64,000 nucleotides of DNA, from positions 124,001 through 188,000 of the forward strand of contig CDRNVI010000023.1 of assembly GCA_977017575.1 (NCBI GenBank). Direction: 5' to 3'. The notes below the pieces were generated by a model that saw only the letters and a list, made by a program, of their open reading frames with translations, was not told the DNA's origin and did not search any database. Of the stretch, positions 1 through 10,756 are shown one piece after another. Position 1 is the stretch's first letter. Each line of letters opens with the position of its first letter. This DNA is from Paramoeba atlantica (taxonomy: Eukaryota; Discosea). The position numbers were made by a program, and so were the translations under genes.

Positions 1-434
1 CCAAAAGGGTGTGTGAACCGAAGTTGTGCACAGGCCGCGGTCCCAGAAAACTATTGTCCAAAGCGTCTGTGCTACGAGGAATAGGAATATTACATCTCCG
101 TGACGAGATGTAGTACCTTGCCTGTCCATTTTGACACGCTTTAACACAGCATGTAAACAGCGTGAGTAGTAAGGAAGCGTTCAGCACCGGGAAAAACGCT
201 TCTATTCATCATCATGGCTCCTAGTGTTTATTGGGATATCTACATCAATCATAGATTGTAGAGGATCGATCTGTGGGCCACTTGCCCGCGTGGTAAAATA
301 GTTTTTGTCTCGGTTCTTGGTCTCCGTCTCAGATTTTTTTTGAGCCCATGTTTGCGTTTTTCTACCCAAGCCGCTGTTTCGCGTTGTTTTGCAGTGGCTC
401 TCCCTCTTTCGCGATGTTTCGGCAAAATGCAGTA
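1..434. other. Intergenic, nothing recognised
   Basis: No credible coding frame, RNA gene or repeat end was recognised in this stretch. It ends at the TA dinucleotide that borders the first MITE. Confidence 0.5.
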
Positions 435-764
435 CTCCCCCTCTCATTAATAATTATAAACCTCCAAAAATCATTAAAGGGATCGCTTATAGAAATTTAA
501 TGAGATTATAATTCTAAGTCTCACTTTTATAAATCTCAAATTCTTCATTTTTTATCTAGAAAGACACCTGTACCACATCCAGGTAGTGTATTTTGCACTA
601 AAAATTGCTTCCAAGTTGAACGAAATGTCTCGAAAATCAAGAATTTGAAGTCCATAATAAGAAAAAATCACTTACCGAATCTCATTAATAATTATAAACT
701 ATAATTATAATTATAATTATAAACGAAAAAGGTTTATACATTATAATTATTAATGAGAGGAGGG
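435..764. mobile_element. MITE, C-rich terminal inverted repeats, TA-flanked
   Basis: Inverted ends read CTCCCCCTCTCATTAATAAT on the left, with a near match in reverse complement on the right. A TA lies immediately outside each end. The interior is AT-rich and noncoding. Two further MITEs here (3649-3885 and 9470-9921) have the same CTC(C)n-TCT-x-ATTAAT style of end and TA flanks. This is the expected footprint of Tc1/mariner-type mobilisation, with the transposase supplied from elsewhere. Confidence 0.7.
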
Positions 765-823
765 TAGCCTCTTAATTATAAAGAGTTTCGTATTTTATAT
801 ACGAACCGTATATTTTATATACG

Positions 824-2087
824 GTCCAGTTTACCATACCAATACCCCCGTAATTGCGGTGGTTGTAAAACTACCGCTCTACACTCGATTATTGAAAAAA
901 AAGTGAACAAAAACAGTGAAAATATAAAGAGGAACACAGTAATATAATAGAAGAAAAAAATATAAAAGGGGGCTCCGGTGGACCAAAACTGAAAAAAAAA
1001 TTTGAAAAAAATGGGGGGTCCAGGGGGGGGTCCAGGGGGGGGTCCAGGGGGGGGGGTCCAGGGGGGGGGGCATGGTCGAGCAAATTTTTTCGAAAAAATT
1101 AGTTTTCGAAAAAAAACCGCAGAAAGGGTAGCCGGGGTCTTGGCGCGCATTTTCCACCCCCTACCCCGGGGTGACCCCCCCGCGTATCCGCATGACGGGT
1201 CCGCCAAGTTCGGATTTTTTCGGAAAAAACATTTTGAAAAAAAATTCAACTTGGCGAAAAAAATGACAAAAAAAATATTTTTCCAAAATCGTTTCCCCTA
1301 TTGTATTTCGATAGTTTGGGACCTACACTAGCTTTCTCCGCAGTTGTTTTCGCAAGGTATCACTTCTTCGAACCGTGGTGCGCCCCTCAAAATGACCCAA
1401 TTTTGACTAAAAAAGGTGAAAAAGTATTTTTCGGACCTAAAGGGGCATTTTTGTGTCGAACGAATGGTATGGTTGGAGTCGTATTCTCTACCCAATACGT
1501 GCGGTAGGCTTTCATTCATGCCTGCGAGTGATTTCCCACGCGCAAATGTCGGATTTAGTGCTCTGAGAGCAAAAATATGCGAAAATGACCCCATTTGTAC
1601 CCGAAATTCGGCTATTTTTGGCTATAATCTTTCCGTTTTCCAGGCTAAATTTTCTTTTTTTAGGCTCTTCGTTAAACGCGGCGGTAGTTTTCAACGCGAA
1701 GCGCGCAGCATGAGTGACTTCTAAGTTGAAAGCAACCACCGCGTTTAACGAAGAGCCTAAAAAAGAAATATACCGGGGGGTATATTACGGTGTCCACTCA
1801 GGCTTAATATACCTCCCTCTGACACAAATGCCCAACATCCGAGAAATGGCCTAGCGAAAAGAGTATTTGTAGAAAAAGTAAGGACATTTTTTTGCGTTTT
1901 TGGGCCTAAACAGGACTTTTCTTTGATTTTATAGACACTTTTAGGGAGAAACCGCGCCGCGAAGGGGCGCGATTTCTTTTGTGGAAATTTTGGATTTAAT
2001 AGAGACAAAACACAAAATTGTGTCTACATTAAAGGGGGGGTCACAGTACCTATACCTTAATATACCGTGGGGTATGGTAAGCTGGAC
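824..2087. mobile_element. Older nonautonomous element hosting R1 copy A
   Basis: A 17-bp inverted repeat, gtccag(t/c)ttaccatacc, occurs at 824-840 and in reverse complement at 2071-2087. The R1 repeat copy A lies inside it. The remaining interior (about 1762-2070) has no coding potential. The nesting means R1 arrived after this element. Confidence 0.5.
852..1761 (+). repeat. R1 dispersed repeat, copy A (near full length)
   Basis: This is the best reference copy of a roughly 0.9-kb noncoding repeat. It begins with a short hairpin (gcggtggttg ... aactaccgc, 855-876). A conserved 5' part, a G-run tandem motif (ggggggtcca, 1014-1065) and AT-rich arms follow. It ends in a roughly 95-bp quasi-palindrome (1660-1760) with arms starting aggctcttcgttaaacgcgg. 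Proline-rich frames inside it come from the homopolymer runs and are not genes. Nine copies or fragments are present in the window. Confidence 0.8.
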
Positions 2088-2645
2088 AGTGGTTTAGAAA
2101 AAACAATAACATGACACTATTTCGTTTAGCGTTGAACGCACGTTTCCAGTTATTTTTGCGCACCGAAAAAGTAGTTTCTCTATCAGAATTGTTTCCCATA
2201 CCATTCACGCGCGCCAAGGCGCAAGAAGCAGGTGTAGTATCTGTGATTTTGCCTTTTCTAGACCGAATGCCCTGGCCTTCCACTTATCCCCCGCGATGAG
2301 TATGTTTACTTCTTATGCGAGGCATCCGTGTACAGCCTATGACGGTACTGAACACAATCCGCCGTGTGATACAATTTGTAACATGTGCATTGCGTACATT
2401 TTACTTGTCGAGCGTGACCCATACTGTCACACTTAATAGTATTCACGCGGTTCTAGGACGGGGCTAAGCGGTTGGGTCCGTTTAGTTATTGCTTGTTTGG
2501 CCCTACTGCTAAAAGACATAAAATAGATGTTCTTTATAAAATAGGTGTTCTTTATAAAAAAGGTGTTCTTTTATTTTTTATGCGAACATTGTCTAGTAGT
2601 CCGAGTAGTGCTAGTACCGTGTATTAGTACCGAAATAAACTATTA
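2088..2645. other. Intergenic, nothing recognised
   Basis: AT-rich sequence with no supported gene. Near 2521-2570 there is a short run of imperfect repeats of gttctttataaaa. Confidence 0.45.
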
Positions 2646-2985
2646 CTGTACCCCCCCCCTCCTGTTTATAGTAGCCTCGACCTCTCCCCCCTTTTATAGG
2701 TTCTTTTTTTGGGCAACCTGGGGAATTTTTTATTTTATTTTCTTGCACCGTCTTTAATATTTTGATATTTATTTTCATATGGTTCTTCGAGGTATGGCGC
2801 GTGTTCGTGCTGGACACTTTACTTTGGAAGAGCGCCGGGGCCCACTTAGCGATTGAATAAATCCTGGTTCCTCGCTCCCGAATGTATGGCGATTTATGTG
2901 CCAACTCTTAATCTTCAATCGCCCTCCCCCCTTTATAGGTTCATTTGGGCAAAAGCGAAGCTATTATAAACGGGGGGGGGTACAG
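2646..2985. mobile_element. MITE with CTGTAC(C)n ends, TA-flanked
   Basis: The left end CTGTACCCCCCCCC with nearby GTTTATAGTAGC is mirrored by the right end (gctattataaacggggg...gtacag). TA lies outside both ends. Inside is a direct repeat of about 30 bp containing tataggttc (2684-2715 and 2926-2956). No coding capacity is seen. A 69-bp relative lies at 51602-51670. Confidence 0.65.
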
Positions 2986-3205
2986 TAAATTTTTAGCTAA
3001 AATGTAAAGCGTTTTTAGAACTTATTTTTTATATGTTAGAACTTCTAACATTTAAAAAAAATCTACCCAGTTTAGAGGGGTTGCGTGGGCTGATTAGTAC
3101 AAAACGTATAGTGTCTTTTGGTCCAGTGTACTGTTTATAGTAAAATATATGGCATAATCGCATTGCAAACGTCATCAGATCTTCTAGCTTTCAAAAGGAG
3201 TTGTT

Positions 3206-3463
3206 ATGCACAGCTCTGAGCAAATTTTACTCGATCACGAAATACTTCAGCAAATCCTAGAAGAAATTGATACTGAACAAACATTCGTCCTACAGAAAGA
3301 TGCGGAACGATTTTTGAATCGGGAAATAATTCTACCACTAGTAAAAAGAATTCTTATGAAAGCGCAACAGGCGAGTGCTACTGTAGTAGACAAAGCTGCG
3401 TTAGCTGAGGCACTGCATCTTGAGGGTATTTCACTGCCAGTAAGCATGCAAGAAGATATGTAA
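3206..3463 (+). CDS. Small helical protein, possibly histone-fold-like
   Basis: An 85-residue frame starts at an ATG preceded by aaaggagttgtt. It is acidic and almost entirely predicted helix. Residues about 27-55 (QKDAERFLNREIILPLVKRI and following) form a long amphipathic helix, followed by a short loop and a second helix (DKAALAEALHL). That long-helix, loop, short-helix spacing resembles small histone-fold proteins such as CENP-X/MHF2, but no diagnostic motif confirms it. Its base composition is balanced, unlike the surrounding repeats, and it follows the common gene direction. It could be a lineage-specific gene or a chance frame. I do not recognise it with certainty. Confidence 0.5.
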   Translation: MHSSEQILLDHEILQQILEEIDTEQTFVLQKDAERFLNREIILPLVKRILMKAQQASATVVDKAALAEALHLEGISLPVSMQEDM

Positions 3464-3648
3464 ATGTTTTTTGGGCTGCGAATGCTCAGTCACTTCTCCG
3501 TCCACGTAGGCAAAGACAGAAAATTGTGAATTCGTTGCGTTCAAAGTGTGTAAACCGGGAGGCGGAATAGTGTTATGATGCGGTTTATTATTAAGTTGCG
3601 GTTTATTATTAAGTTAGACAGGTTATTATTAAGCTAGACAAGCTACTA

Positions 3649-3885
3649 CACCTCCTCTCATAAATAATGATAATGATAATAATAATTTTTCTGAGATTAT
3701 CATTTTTGATGGAGGCAATAAGGGGAGATCCGAAATACATGTATTATGATATTTTGTCTACGAAGGGAAAAAACAAGACATGATTAAAGAGATCATGGAA
3801 AAAACTCGAGCTGACACGGAGGAGTTATGATAGAATGAAACTTTTTTTATAATTTTTCAATTATCATTATTAATGAAAGGGGGTG
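3649..3885. mobile_element. MITE, C-rich inverted ends, TA-flanked
   Basis: The left end CACCTCCTCTCATAAATAAT is matched by the reverse complement of the right end (attattaatgaaagggggtg). TA flanks both sides. The element sits within a local tandem of ttattattaagtt motifs (3588-3640 and 3899-3915), so it inserted into a small pre-existing repeat array. Confidence 0.65.
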
Positions 3886-4561
3886 TATTAATTTGTCAAG
3901 TTATTATTAAGTTTGTGCATTTCTACAGAGCAATGACATGTTCTGGCCCAGAATTTGGAATTTCAATGAATGTATAGGGCAGATTTTGGCCAATATACGA
4001 AGGAAAAACTATGCGCATGTATTGTTATAAACCCCCCACAGCGAATAAGTCACCCCCCTCTTTTTTTTGTACAACGAGGCTTAGGAGGGTTGCGGCACCA
4101 CTTTTTCGTTCAAAATTTTGAGATCTGCACGTTCCCGCTGTTTTTAGACCTCTTCACAGATAAGAAAGTAAAACTCATTTTTTTAATGACGTTTTTAGAT
4201 AGTCATGCCAATATTACCTGAAAAATCTCATGTTCCTCGACCAGGGGGGGAGAAGGGGGTCAACATGAAAATGGTGTCACAGATCTTCGCTAGGGGAACG
4301 AGATCTCTCGATTGCAACAAAAATGATCAAAAACAGATAACAAACATTCAATTTGTCACGTGGTGGAATATTTGTCTTTGATTGGCTCTTTCTTGAAACG
4401 GTGATAAATCAACTTTTTTAAGCTGCTCCCTTTAGTTTTTGCTTGAAGGGGCCTAAGGGGGTTAAGATATCATTTTCTCGTTCAAAATTCTGAGATCTAC
4501 ACGTTACCACCATTTTTAGATCATTCTAGAAACTGAAAAAGAAAATTGTTTTTAGGTTCTA

Positions 4562-6873
4562 CCGTTACCCCCCCCCTTACTTATCCCGCATTTTGACCCC
4601 AAAATCAGTGATTTTGTGATAAGTAGCGTACCTGGATAAGTAGCGTACCTGGATAAGTAGCGTACCTGAGTAGTGTACCTTAGGTTGGTGAGTGGTTTTC
4701 GGAAGCGTCCTGCCATAAATGAAATTAATAACATAGAGAAAACAAAGTTGTACAACAAACAGAGAGAAGTAATCGAAATATACAAGGTAAATAAAAAACA
4801 ACGCGAGTGTGAAACTTGATTCTGACACAAATGAAGGCTAAGAGAATGTCATGCACATTATAAGAACAACATCATAGAACACGAAAAAAAGTAGTGCTAA
4901 TTACATGACAAGAAATAAGCGGGGGGAAAAAGTGTAGTCGTTGCTGGTTGTTGATGGCATGGAAAAACATGGAAAAAAAACCAGAAAAATATAAGGAATA
5001 ATATTTTTATAGAATGACATTCCGACCAGCCCAGGAGTAAAAGCGAATGAAAAATATTCGATATGCCTCAATTGAATCTATTCTCATATTATAAAATTAT
5101 CATATTACGCCCGAGTGCACACAATTTTATATCAAAAAGCGCTCACTGATCAGTGTCCGCATCAATCACTTCCTCACCGAAAGAAAGCTGCTGAAAAGCA
5201 TTGGAGACGACTTCTGTCTCCAAAGCAGCTTCTACAGGCGTTGCGCCAAGCACAAGGGTACTACCACGTAGAGATTGTACCCGTTGGGGGGAAATTGTTT
5301 CTGCGCCTCGTAGAAGGTGGGATGAGAGCTTGCGTTCAAATTCCACACCATAGGCTTCTACTGCAGGAAAGGACTGTAGCGCTTCAGTGACAAAACGCGT
5401 GATTTTCTGACGCGTGGGGCGGCGAAACCCGTTCTGAGAGGCACGCCAGGTAGAAAATTTATCCCGGTAATGGTGCTTGAACGCTCGGTTGACTGCAACA
5501 TCCATGAGTTGGATGAGCGAGGTGCAACCTGAAGGAATGAACAAGACATCAACCTCTCGCTCACGAAGGTAAGAAAGAATTTCGTGAGTTCGATGAGCGG
5601 CATAGAGGTCAATCACAAGTAAAGTTTGTCGCGGAGGATAACGCGCATGGTCTAACAACTCTCTTTGAAGCCATGCCAGAAAAGAGTCGCCATTTGTCCA
5701 CCCCGATGCAGTTGTGGTGGCAGTACAACGGTACTTTACAGCTGCCGCGTTGATTTCCCGAGAGATGGGCCCTGTGGAGGACTGCGCCTGCCAGATGAGA
5801 TGAGGGGGCAACATGGTGTGGTCCCAAACGCCACCTGTGCCTCGAACGGAGCGCGCCGCGAAAAAAGCTGTCGTCATTTGGCGTTCCGTTCCGGCTGTGC
5901 GAACTCGCACCCGCCGCGTCCCACGAAGTTCAATTGTAACACTACTTACAGGTTCCCACACAACTCCGGTCTCATCACCCGTGAGGATGACAGAGTAACC
6001 TCTGCGATCGACGTTCATCAGAGTCATCATCTCGAGAAAGTTTCGGACCCGTTCATCAGCATCTGTCGGAACGAGTTGAGTGCAACCGTTTACACGACGG
6101 CAACAAACGTTCGCAAATCGACAAAAGCGCTGCCAGAACTTTTCCTTCCCATTCTCTGTGAGTTGACTGAAATGGTCAAATGTCCCAAAGTATTGGAACA
6201 TCATCGATTTCGTGACCCCGACGAGCGCGTCACGCAAGACCGCAATCATGCGAGAACCCTGAGTGTACAATTCCTGATTCTGACGCGGCGGGTGGAATTG
6301 ATAGGAACTTCCGTGGCCAAGGCGCACAAGCCTCATCCACTCTTCCTTCTTCAGGACAATTTTTCGCACCGTGGAAGGAGTGATGCGAAACTCTGCGGCA
6401 ACTGTTGCTTCGGGCTTCATAGCTTCTATTGCAGCACAAATATTAAGTTTCTGCTGGATAGTAAGCTCGACCCGACTTTTCCGTGGACGGTCTTGTTCAA
6501 CTTGAGCATGGGCCAGTAGTTCAACGTTTGGGATAACATTGACTACGGCATTCGGATCCGGAATTACGACAACCGCCTCTTGTGGTAGGAGTGCGTTGCG
6601 GACCTGCCCTGCATGAAAAACCAGCCGATTCAAGTCAGACATTCAGAGAGAGAGAGAGAGAGGGAGGATGAGTTGTAGAAAAAAGTATTCAAGAGTTGTA
6701 GATAGATAAATACTTTAAAATAGCAACGCATTGTACAGCTACCTCAAATCTAAAACAATAAAAAAGTTCGGAAAAAAGGCTAAGGTCCAGGTACGCTACT
6801 TATCCTTGCGGATAAGTAAGGTTTGGGATTTTGTGATAAGTAGCGTACCTGGATAAGTAAGGGGGGGTAACGG
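4562..6873 (-). mobile_element. pogo-like Tc1/mariner DNA transposon, apparently complete
   Basis: Terminal inverted repeats of about 26 bp (CCGTTAC, a run of seven to nine C, TTACTTATCC) bound the element, with TA duplicated outside (4560-4561 and 6874-6875). Subterminal arrays of ggataagtagcgtacct occur three to four times at the left (4617-4683) and again at the right (6787-6858). They are probable transposase binding sites. The single gene is intact, suggesting recent activity. A (GA)n tract (6643-6663) lies just before the start codon. Confidence 0.85.
5143..6642 (-). CDS. pogo/Tigger-type DDE transposase
   Basis: A 499-residue transposase that cuts and pastes its own element. A helix-turn-helix region at residues 58-96 (LTIQQKLNICAAIEAM, then TPSTVRKIV) resembles the pipsqueak/CENP-B N-terminal fold. 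The DDE_1 catalytic core follows. The first Asp is D223 in ILTGDETG, the second D345 in LLVIDLYAAH, and the third D381 in CTSLIQLMDVAVNRAFK, giving DD35D spacing. The family typically shows D-E-T-G, D-x-x-x-A-H and T-S-x-x-Q-x-x-D, and all are present except that the usual Pro after Gln is Leu. The frame is complete between intact ends, so the protein may be functional. It lies opposite to host gene direction and would need its own promoter. Confidence 0.9.
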   Translation of the reverse strand: MSDLNRLVFHAGQVRNALLPQEAVVVIPDPNAVVNVIPNVELLAHAQVEQDRPRKSRVELTIQQKLNICAAIEAMKPEATVAAEFRITPSTVRKIVLKKEEWMRLVRLGHGSSYQFHPPRQNQELYTQGSRMIAVLRDALVGVTKSMMFQYFGTFDHFSQLTENGKEKFWQRFCRFANVCCRRVNGCTQLVPTDADERVRNFLEMMTLMNVDRRGYSVILTGDETGVVWEPVSSVTIELRGTRRVRVRTAGTERQMTTAFFAARSVRGTGGVWDHTMLPPHLIWQAQSSTGPISREINAAAVKYRCTATTTASGWTNGDSFLAWLQRELLDHARYPPRQTLLVIDLYAAHRTHEILSYLREREVDVLFIPSGCTSLIQLMDVAVNRAFKHHYRDKFSTWRASQNGFRRPTRQKITRFVTEALQSFPAVEAYGVEFERKLSSHLLRGAETISPQRVQSLRGSTLVLGATPVEAALETEVVSNAFQQLSFGEEVIDADTDQ

Positions 6874-7268
6874 TATTTTTTTGCATCGTCATACCACACT
6901 AATTTAAGAAAACAAACACTCCGCGGCCAGGGGGCACAAGTGGGTCAATATTAAAAAATAGCGGCAAATATCTTTGCTAGGAGAACGAGATCTCTCGTTC
7001 GCAACAAAAATCAGCAAAAACGGACAAAAATAATTGAATTTCTCATGGGAGGAGAATATTTATTTTGTTAAAGTGTGAGAAATTGCTCTTGAAAAATGTG
7101 AAGAAAGTGATAATCCATCTATCGGATGCACGCATTTGAGAGCCTTGGTTCCATGCTATAACGCGCAAAGTTTTTGTGTTGGGAACAGCAAAATGCAACA
7201 AAAATGAGCTCAAACGGACACTTGGCTGAAAAGTTAGAGGGGGGTGACTTTTCGCTGTGGGGGGTTTA

Positions 7269-8097
7269 TAATCAAAACACACTAACGCTCGTGCGTAAGC
7301 AATGTTTTCTATTGCGACGCGAGAGATGATAAAGTGGAAGAAGCGACATTCCAGTGCGGCTTCTAGTCGGTTTCTAGTCGTACTGGCCCCCAGTGACCGC
7401 CAGAGGCTCTCAGCGATTGTCAGTGACTGAAAGCGACTAGTGTCGCAAAGTTATTTTGTCTCTCTTGAAGGCAGGGTGACGGCCAAGAAGTTACACAGCA
7501 CGTTCAAAAAACGGTTAGCACTGTGTATTGCTGCCGATGGGCATAGGATTCGATTTTAATACGATTTTCTATTTATGCACTCTAGTGCCAAAATTAATGG
7601 GGGTGTCTAATTAATGGTAATTGGGTAAGAATATTTCAGGCACCTGCTAAAATTCATGCTCAGAAATTTACACTTTTTAATGTGAAATTTGACTTTTCAA
7701 ACTATTTTTCAGTGTTCTATTTTATATTCGTTTTGCTTACAAGTATTTTTCCCGTGTTGTCCTCAACACGGGATCTGCACGAATACGCCATTCTTTTGTC
7801 ATTTCTCTCATGTACATGAATGTGGGGATAGTCCCAAAACCACTGGAACGGGGTTGTACTACATTTGAACAACTACGGCCAAAAATTCGTTGTCGATACG
7901 AGTTAATTACAATACTTTTTGGCATGGGTGTAAGTCGGGGGGTGACGATAATTTTAATATTTGGGCTGCTCTTTAAAACTCCATCTTTTCGGCGGAAAAA
8001 AGAGAGATTTGATTAAGATTATTTTCCTGTTGGGGGATCTTTATAACCAGGATGGTATGATATTAAACAAGCCAATAGGTAAATTTTGTTTTCAACA
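7269..8097. other. Intergenic before the first LRR gene
   Basis: No gene is supported. The last 300 bases become AT-rich with short pyrimidine stretches, a suitable 5' flank for the LRR gene that follows. Confidence 0.4.
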
Positions 8098-8850
8098 ATG
8101 AACACTCCAAATCGGCCAGGTAAAGTAAAAGGTGCTATCCTACCGCAGGAATATGACTTGGATAGGCTTATTTCGGCGACAAACATTGAGAGGAAAAGTC
8201 TTTCTTGGAACATAAGCACGCCTGCGTGTAATTGGAAAAGAGTAAAATGTGATGAAGTTGGGAACGTAAATTCTCTCTCTTGGAATACACTTCGGATCAG
8301 TGGGGTTTTACAATGGAAATATATACCGCACACAGTAGTTCGTCTCGACTTTTTCAAGTGTGACTTGTCAGGAGAGATTGAATTTGAATCTTTACCACAA
8401 TTTTTGCGGTTTTGTAATCTGGGGAAAAATAATTTTGCAGGAACATTAGACGTGAGAAAAATACCTCGAAAGATCGAAGAACTCTACTTGAACGGCAACC
8501 AACTTGAAGGAAATGTGGATATGTGCAATCTTCCGGACAGTTTGCTTCGGTTTTCCCTGTGGGAAAATAACTTTTCTGGCACGTTGGACCTCACGCGCTT
8601 ACCGAGCAGATTGCGTTATCTCAATTTAATAGACAACGCATTCACTGGGACCTTAGATTTCAGCCATTTGCCTCCATTATTGAAGCAACTCCGCTTGAGT
8701 CACAACCGATTCGCGGGTCCAATTGAGCTTGATCGTGGAACAGAACTGAATAAACTGGAACTGGAAGGGAATCATGATTTGACGGGTAATTTGGATGTAA
8801 CGCTGCGCACTGTTGTGGACGCTACAAAAACTCAAATTTCTTTTACGTAA
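8098..8850 (+). CDS. LRR protein with SWN-CxW cap (family member 1)
   Basis: A 250-residue leucine-rich-repeat protein. I start it at ATG 8098, because the longer frame begins at TTG. The order is the family motif (RPGKVKGAILPQEYDL, about residues 6-21), then a cap resembling plant LRRNT_2 (SWN..TPACNWKRVKCD), then about seven repeats of 22-23 residues. The repeats follow LP-x-x-L-x-x-L-x-L-x-x-N-x-F-x-G-x-x-D-L. The cap cysteines could pair, yet no signal peptide is visible. Such LRR solenoids normally bind proteins; the partner here is unknown. At least nine relatives lie in the same direction in this window, so this is an expanding local family. Confidence 0.85.
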   Translation: MNTPNRPGKVKGAILPQEYDLDRLISATNIERKSLSWNISTPACNWKRVKCDEVGNVNSLSWNTLRISGVLQWKYIPHTVVRLDFFKCDLSGEIEFESLPQFLRFCNLGKNNFAGTLDVRKIPRKIEELYLNGNQLEGNVDMCNLPDSLLRFSLWENNFSGTLDLTRLPSRLRYLNLIDNAFTGTLDFSHLPPLLKQLRLSHNRFAGPIELDRGTELNKLELEGNHDLTGNLDVTLRTVVDATKTQISFT

Positions 8851-9469
8851 AGCAGCCTTACCGATCACAACACTATTTTGAACAAGAATATTAACAAACA
8901 ATTTATTGCTATTCTAGAGTTTATTTTGTTACTGGTGAAAGAGTAGTTGGTCGTTTTCAATGTATATAGAAGTCACTGCCCCTTTGCTTTGAAAACTACC
9001 TCCGCGTTTAACGAAGCAACTAAAAAAGTAAAATTGGCCCAGGAGGGGGAAGAAATCAGTGGGATTTACAAAAAGACAGGGCTGTTCATACCAAAATAAA
9101 AGTGTTCTACAAACGGCTAGAAATTCTTTTTTTTGGAATATTAACTTTGGATAGATCTGGAGTAACATCAGTTGGGAAAATACTTAATTTTCGTTTGAAA
9201 AGCAACATTTAGACGAGAAGGAACTGTGAAAGCAAAAACAGAAATTTAATGAAAATCAAATTAAAGAAATGAAGATTGCGGAAATTAGAGGAAAAGTAGT
9301 GAAACAAAGCAAGCTCGGCTTCGCCTATGGGAAGCATGTTTTGAGACCTTATTTAATCTTAACACGCCGGGGGGGCATGTTTAGATGTTAGAGGGATGTT
9401 AACTAGTGCCCCCGTTTAAGAAGAAATCCTGCACGTCGTATGACTATGTAGGAAATATGCATTGTGGTA
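8851..9469. other. Intergenic with an R1 fragment
   Basis: Bases 8983-9045 match one arm of the R1 terminal hairpin in minus orientation (gaaaactacctccgcgtttaacgaag). The rest of the segment, up to the next MITE, shows no gene or recognisable element. Confidence 0.5.
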
Positions 9470-9921
9470 CTCCCCCTCTGATTAATTTTGATAAATGGAC
9501 TTCCTTTGACTTTATCAAAATTAATGATTTATCAAAAAATTCTATTTTTGATAAATCATTAATCATTAATATAAAGTATAAATCATTAATCATAATGATA
9601 AATGATAAATCAAGTTTTCCCCTCGTTGCAATATAGAACGTTCATAGATTCGTTCTCTAGAACAGCGAAGACACAAAGTTTTTAGTTCGAACACCAAAAA
9701 TGTCCCAAATCGATAACCAAAAATGCCCCAAAGCGACATTAATTCGAAAATTAATTCCAATCCCAAAATGCCCCAAATCGAAAAGGTTTCCTTTTTCGCC
9801 TAAAAATCGTGCATTTTTGTACAAAAGCTGTTTTCGGTTTTTATTTAATTTGATAAATGATAATAATAATAAATCAATTTGATTTATCGTTTATCATTAT
9901 CAAAATTTATCAGAGGGGGGC
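9470..9921. mobile_element. MITE, CTCCCCCTCTGATTAAT ends, TA-flanked
   Basis: The left end CTCCCCCTCTGATTAATTTT pairs with the right end (aaaatttatcagaggggggc). TA lies outside both. The interior is full of taaatcattaat and gataaatgataa repeats able to form extensive hairpins. No coding capacity. Confidence 0.7.
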
Positions 9922-10051
9922 TAGTTCTTCAAATTGATCTTTCTTAAAGAATCGGTGGGAGGCAAAGAAGAAATCGTCTTCTAAAAATCCTCCTCTAAAA
10001 GGACATTGTATAAAAGAAATTATATTCATTGTATGCAGTACACTTTTTTCG

Positions 10052-10720
10052 ATGCAATTTTCAGTATTCGTTTCTCCGCTGTCCTTTAAGGACTCCACAA
10101 CGTACCGCGGGAACAAAGTAAGCCGGGCTCTACTTCCAGTGGAATATTCACTAGCTCGATTTGTTGAAGGAGTGTGGGTAAAATCTGGATGGCCCCAATC
10201 CTGGACGACCGGCACGGCGGCCTGTCAGTGGCAAGGCGTGGGCTGCACTGACCAAGTCGTTCGTAGAATTCACTGGACGGGACGAAACTTAAGCGGTACG
10301 TTTATATGGAAGGAAATGCCTCAGACACTTTTGGTGTTTGCAATCTATGAAAATCGGATAGCGGACACATTATCCGTAAGTGTTCTGCCTCGTAAACTAT
10401 TGCATTTTGATATTGGAGGGAACTGCTTCTATGGCACGATAGATTTTATTGCACTTCCACCAGCATTGGCCCACTTTTCTGTCTCACATAATGAATTTAC
10501 AGGTCTGATTGATTTAAGAGAGCTTTCTTCTAACTTGCGGATTCTATATTTGAATTACAATGATTTTGAGACAGTGCATTTCGGACTCCTCCACAAGACA
10601 ATGGAAGAACTTCATCTAGAATACAATAAAAGGTTAACAGGCGAGCTGCCTCTTGAAAATATTCCTCAATCGCTGGCACCTTACTTCTACAGAGACGAAA
10701 CAAAGCTCATCGTTATGTAG
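10052..10720 (+). CDS. LRR protein (family member 2)
   Basis: 222 residues from an ATG at 10052. The family motif is slightly divergent (GNKVSRALLPVEYSLARF), followed by a cap with both cysteines (GTAACQWQGVGC) and about five or six LRR units. The last unit ends in NKRLTGELPLENIPQ. The first 18 residues (MQFSVFVSPLSFKD...) are mildly hydrophobic but not a clear signal peptide. There is no membrane segment. It lies 1.2 kb after member 1 in the same direction, separated by a MITE. The product is presumably a protein-binding solenoid; no enzymatic domain is present. Confidence 0.82.
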   Translation: MQFSVFVSPLSFKDSTTYRGNKVSRALLPVEYSLARFVEGVWVKSGWPQSWTTGTAACQWQGVGCTDQVVRRIHWTGRNLSGTFIWKEMPQTLLVFAIYENRIADTLSVSVLPRKLLHFDIGGNCFYGTIDFIALPPALAHFSVSHNEFTGLIDLRELSSNLRILYLNYNDFETVHFGLLHKTMEELHLEYNKRLTGELPLENIPQSLAPYFYRDETKLIVM

Positions 10721-10756
10721 AACGTTTGTAATACCCCTCTTATTAAGACAGTGTAT

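Larger units (their letters stand above)
4028..7268. mobile_element. Nonautonomous element split by a pogo-like insertion
   Basis: Inverted ends of about 36 bp begin TAAACCCCCCACAGCGAA on each side, with TA outside both. Without the nested transposon the element would be about 0.93 kb. It carries an internal direct repeat of about 130 bp (4255-4400 and 6930-7075) with the signature gctaggggaacgagatctct. The same signature appears in fragments at 27600-27830 (inverted) and 58015-58200. No coding sequence of its own is seen. Confidence 0.65.

Noticed and set aside
815-1249. Proline-rich and phenylalanine-rich frames in R1 copy A (and similar ones in copies C and E)
   Set aside because: They arise from C/G homopolymer runs and the ggggggtcca tandem. 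Frames differ between copies and are not conserved as protein.
5665-6519. Long + strand frame opposite the pogo-like transposase
   Set aside because: It is the antisense shadow of a well-supported transposase and has no recognisable domain.
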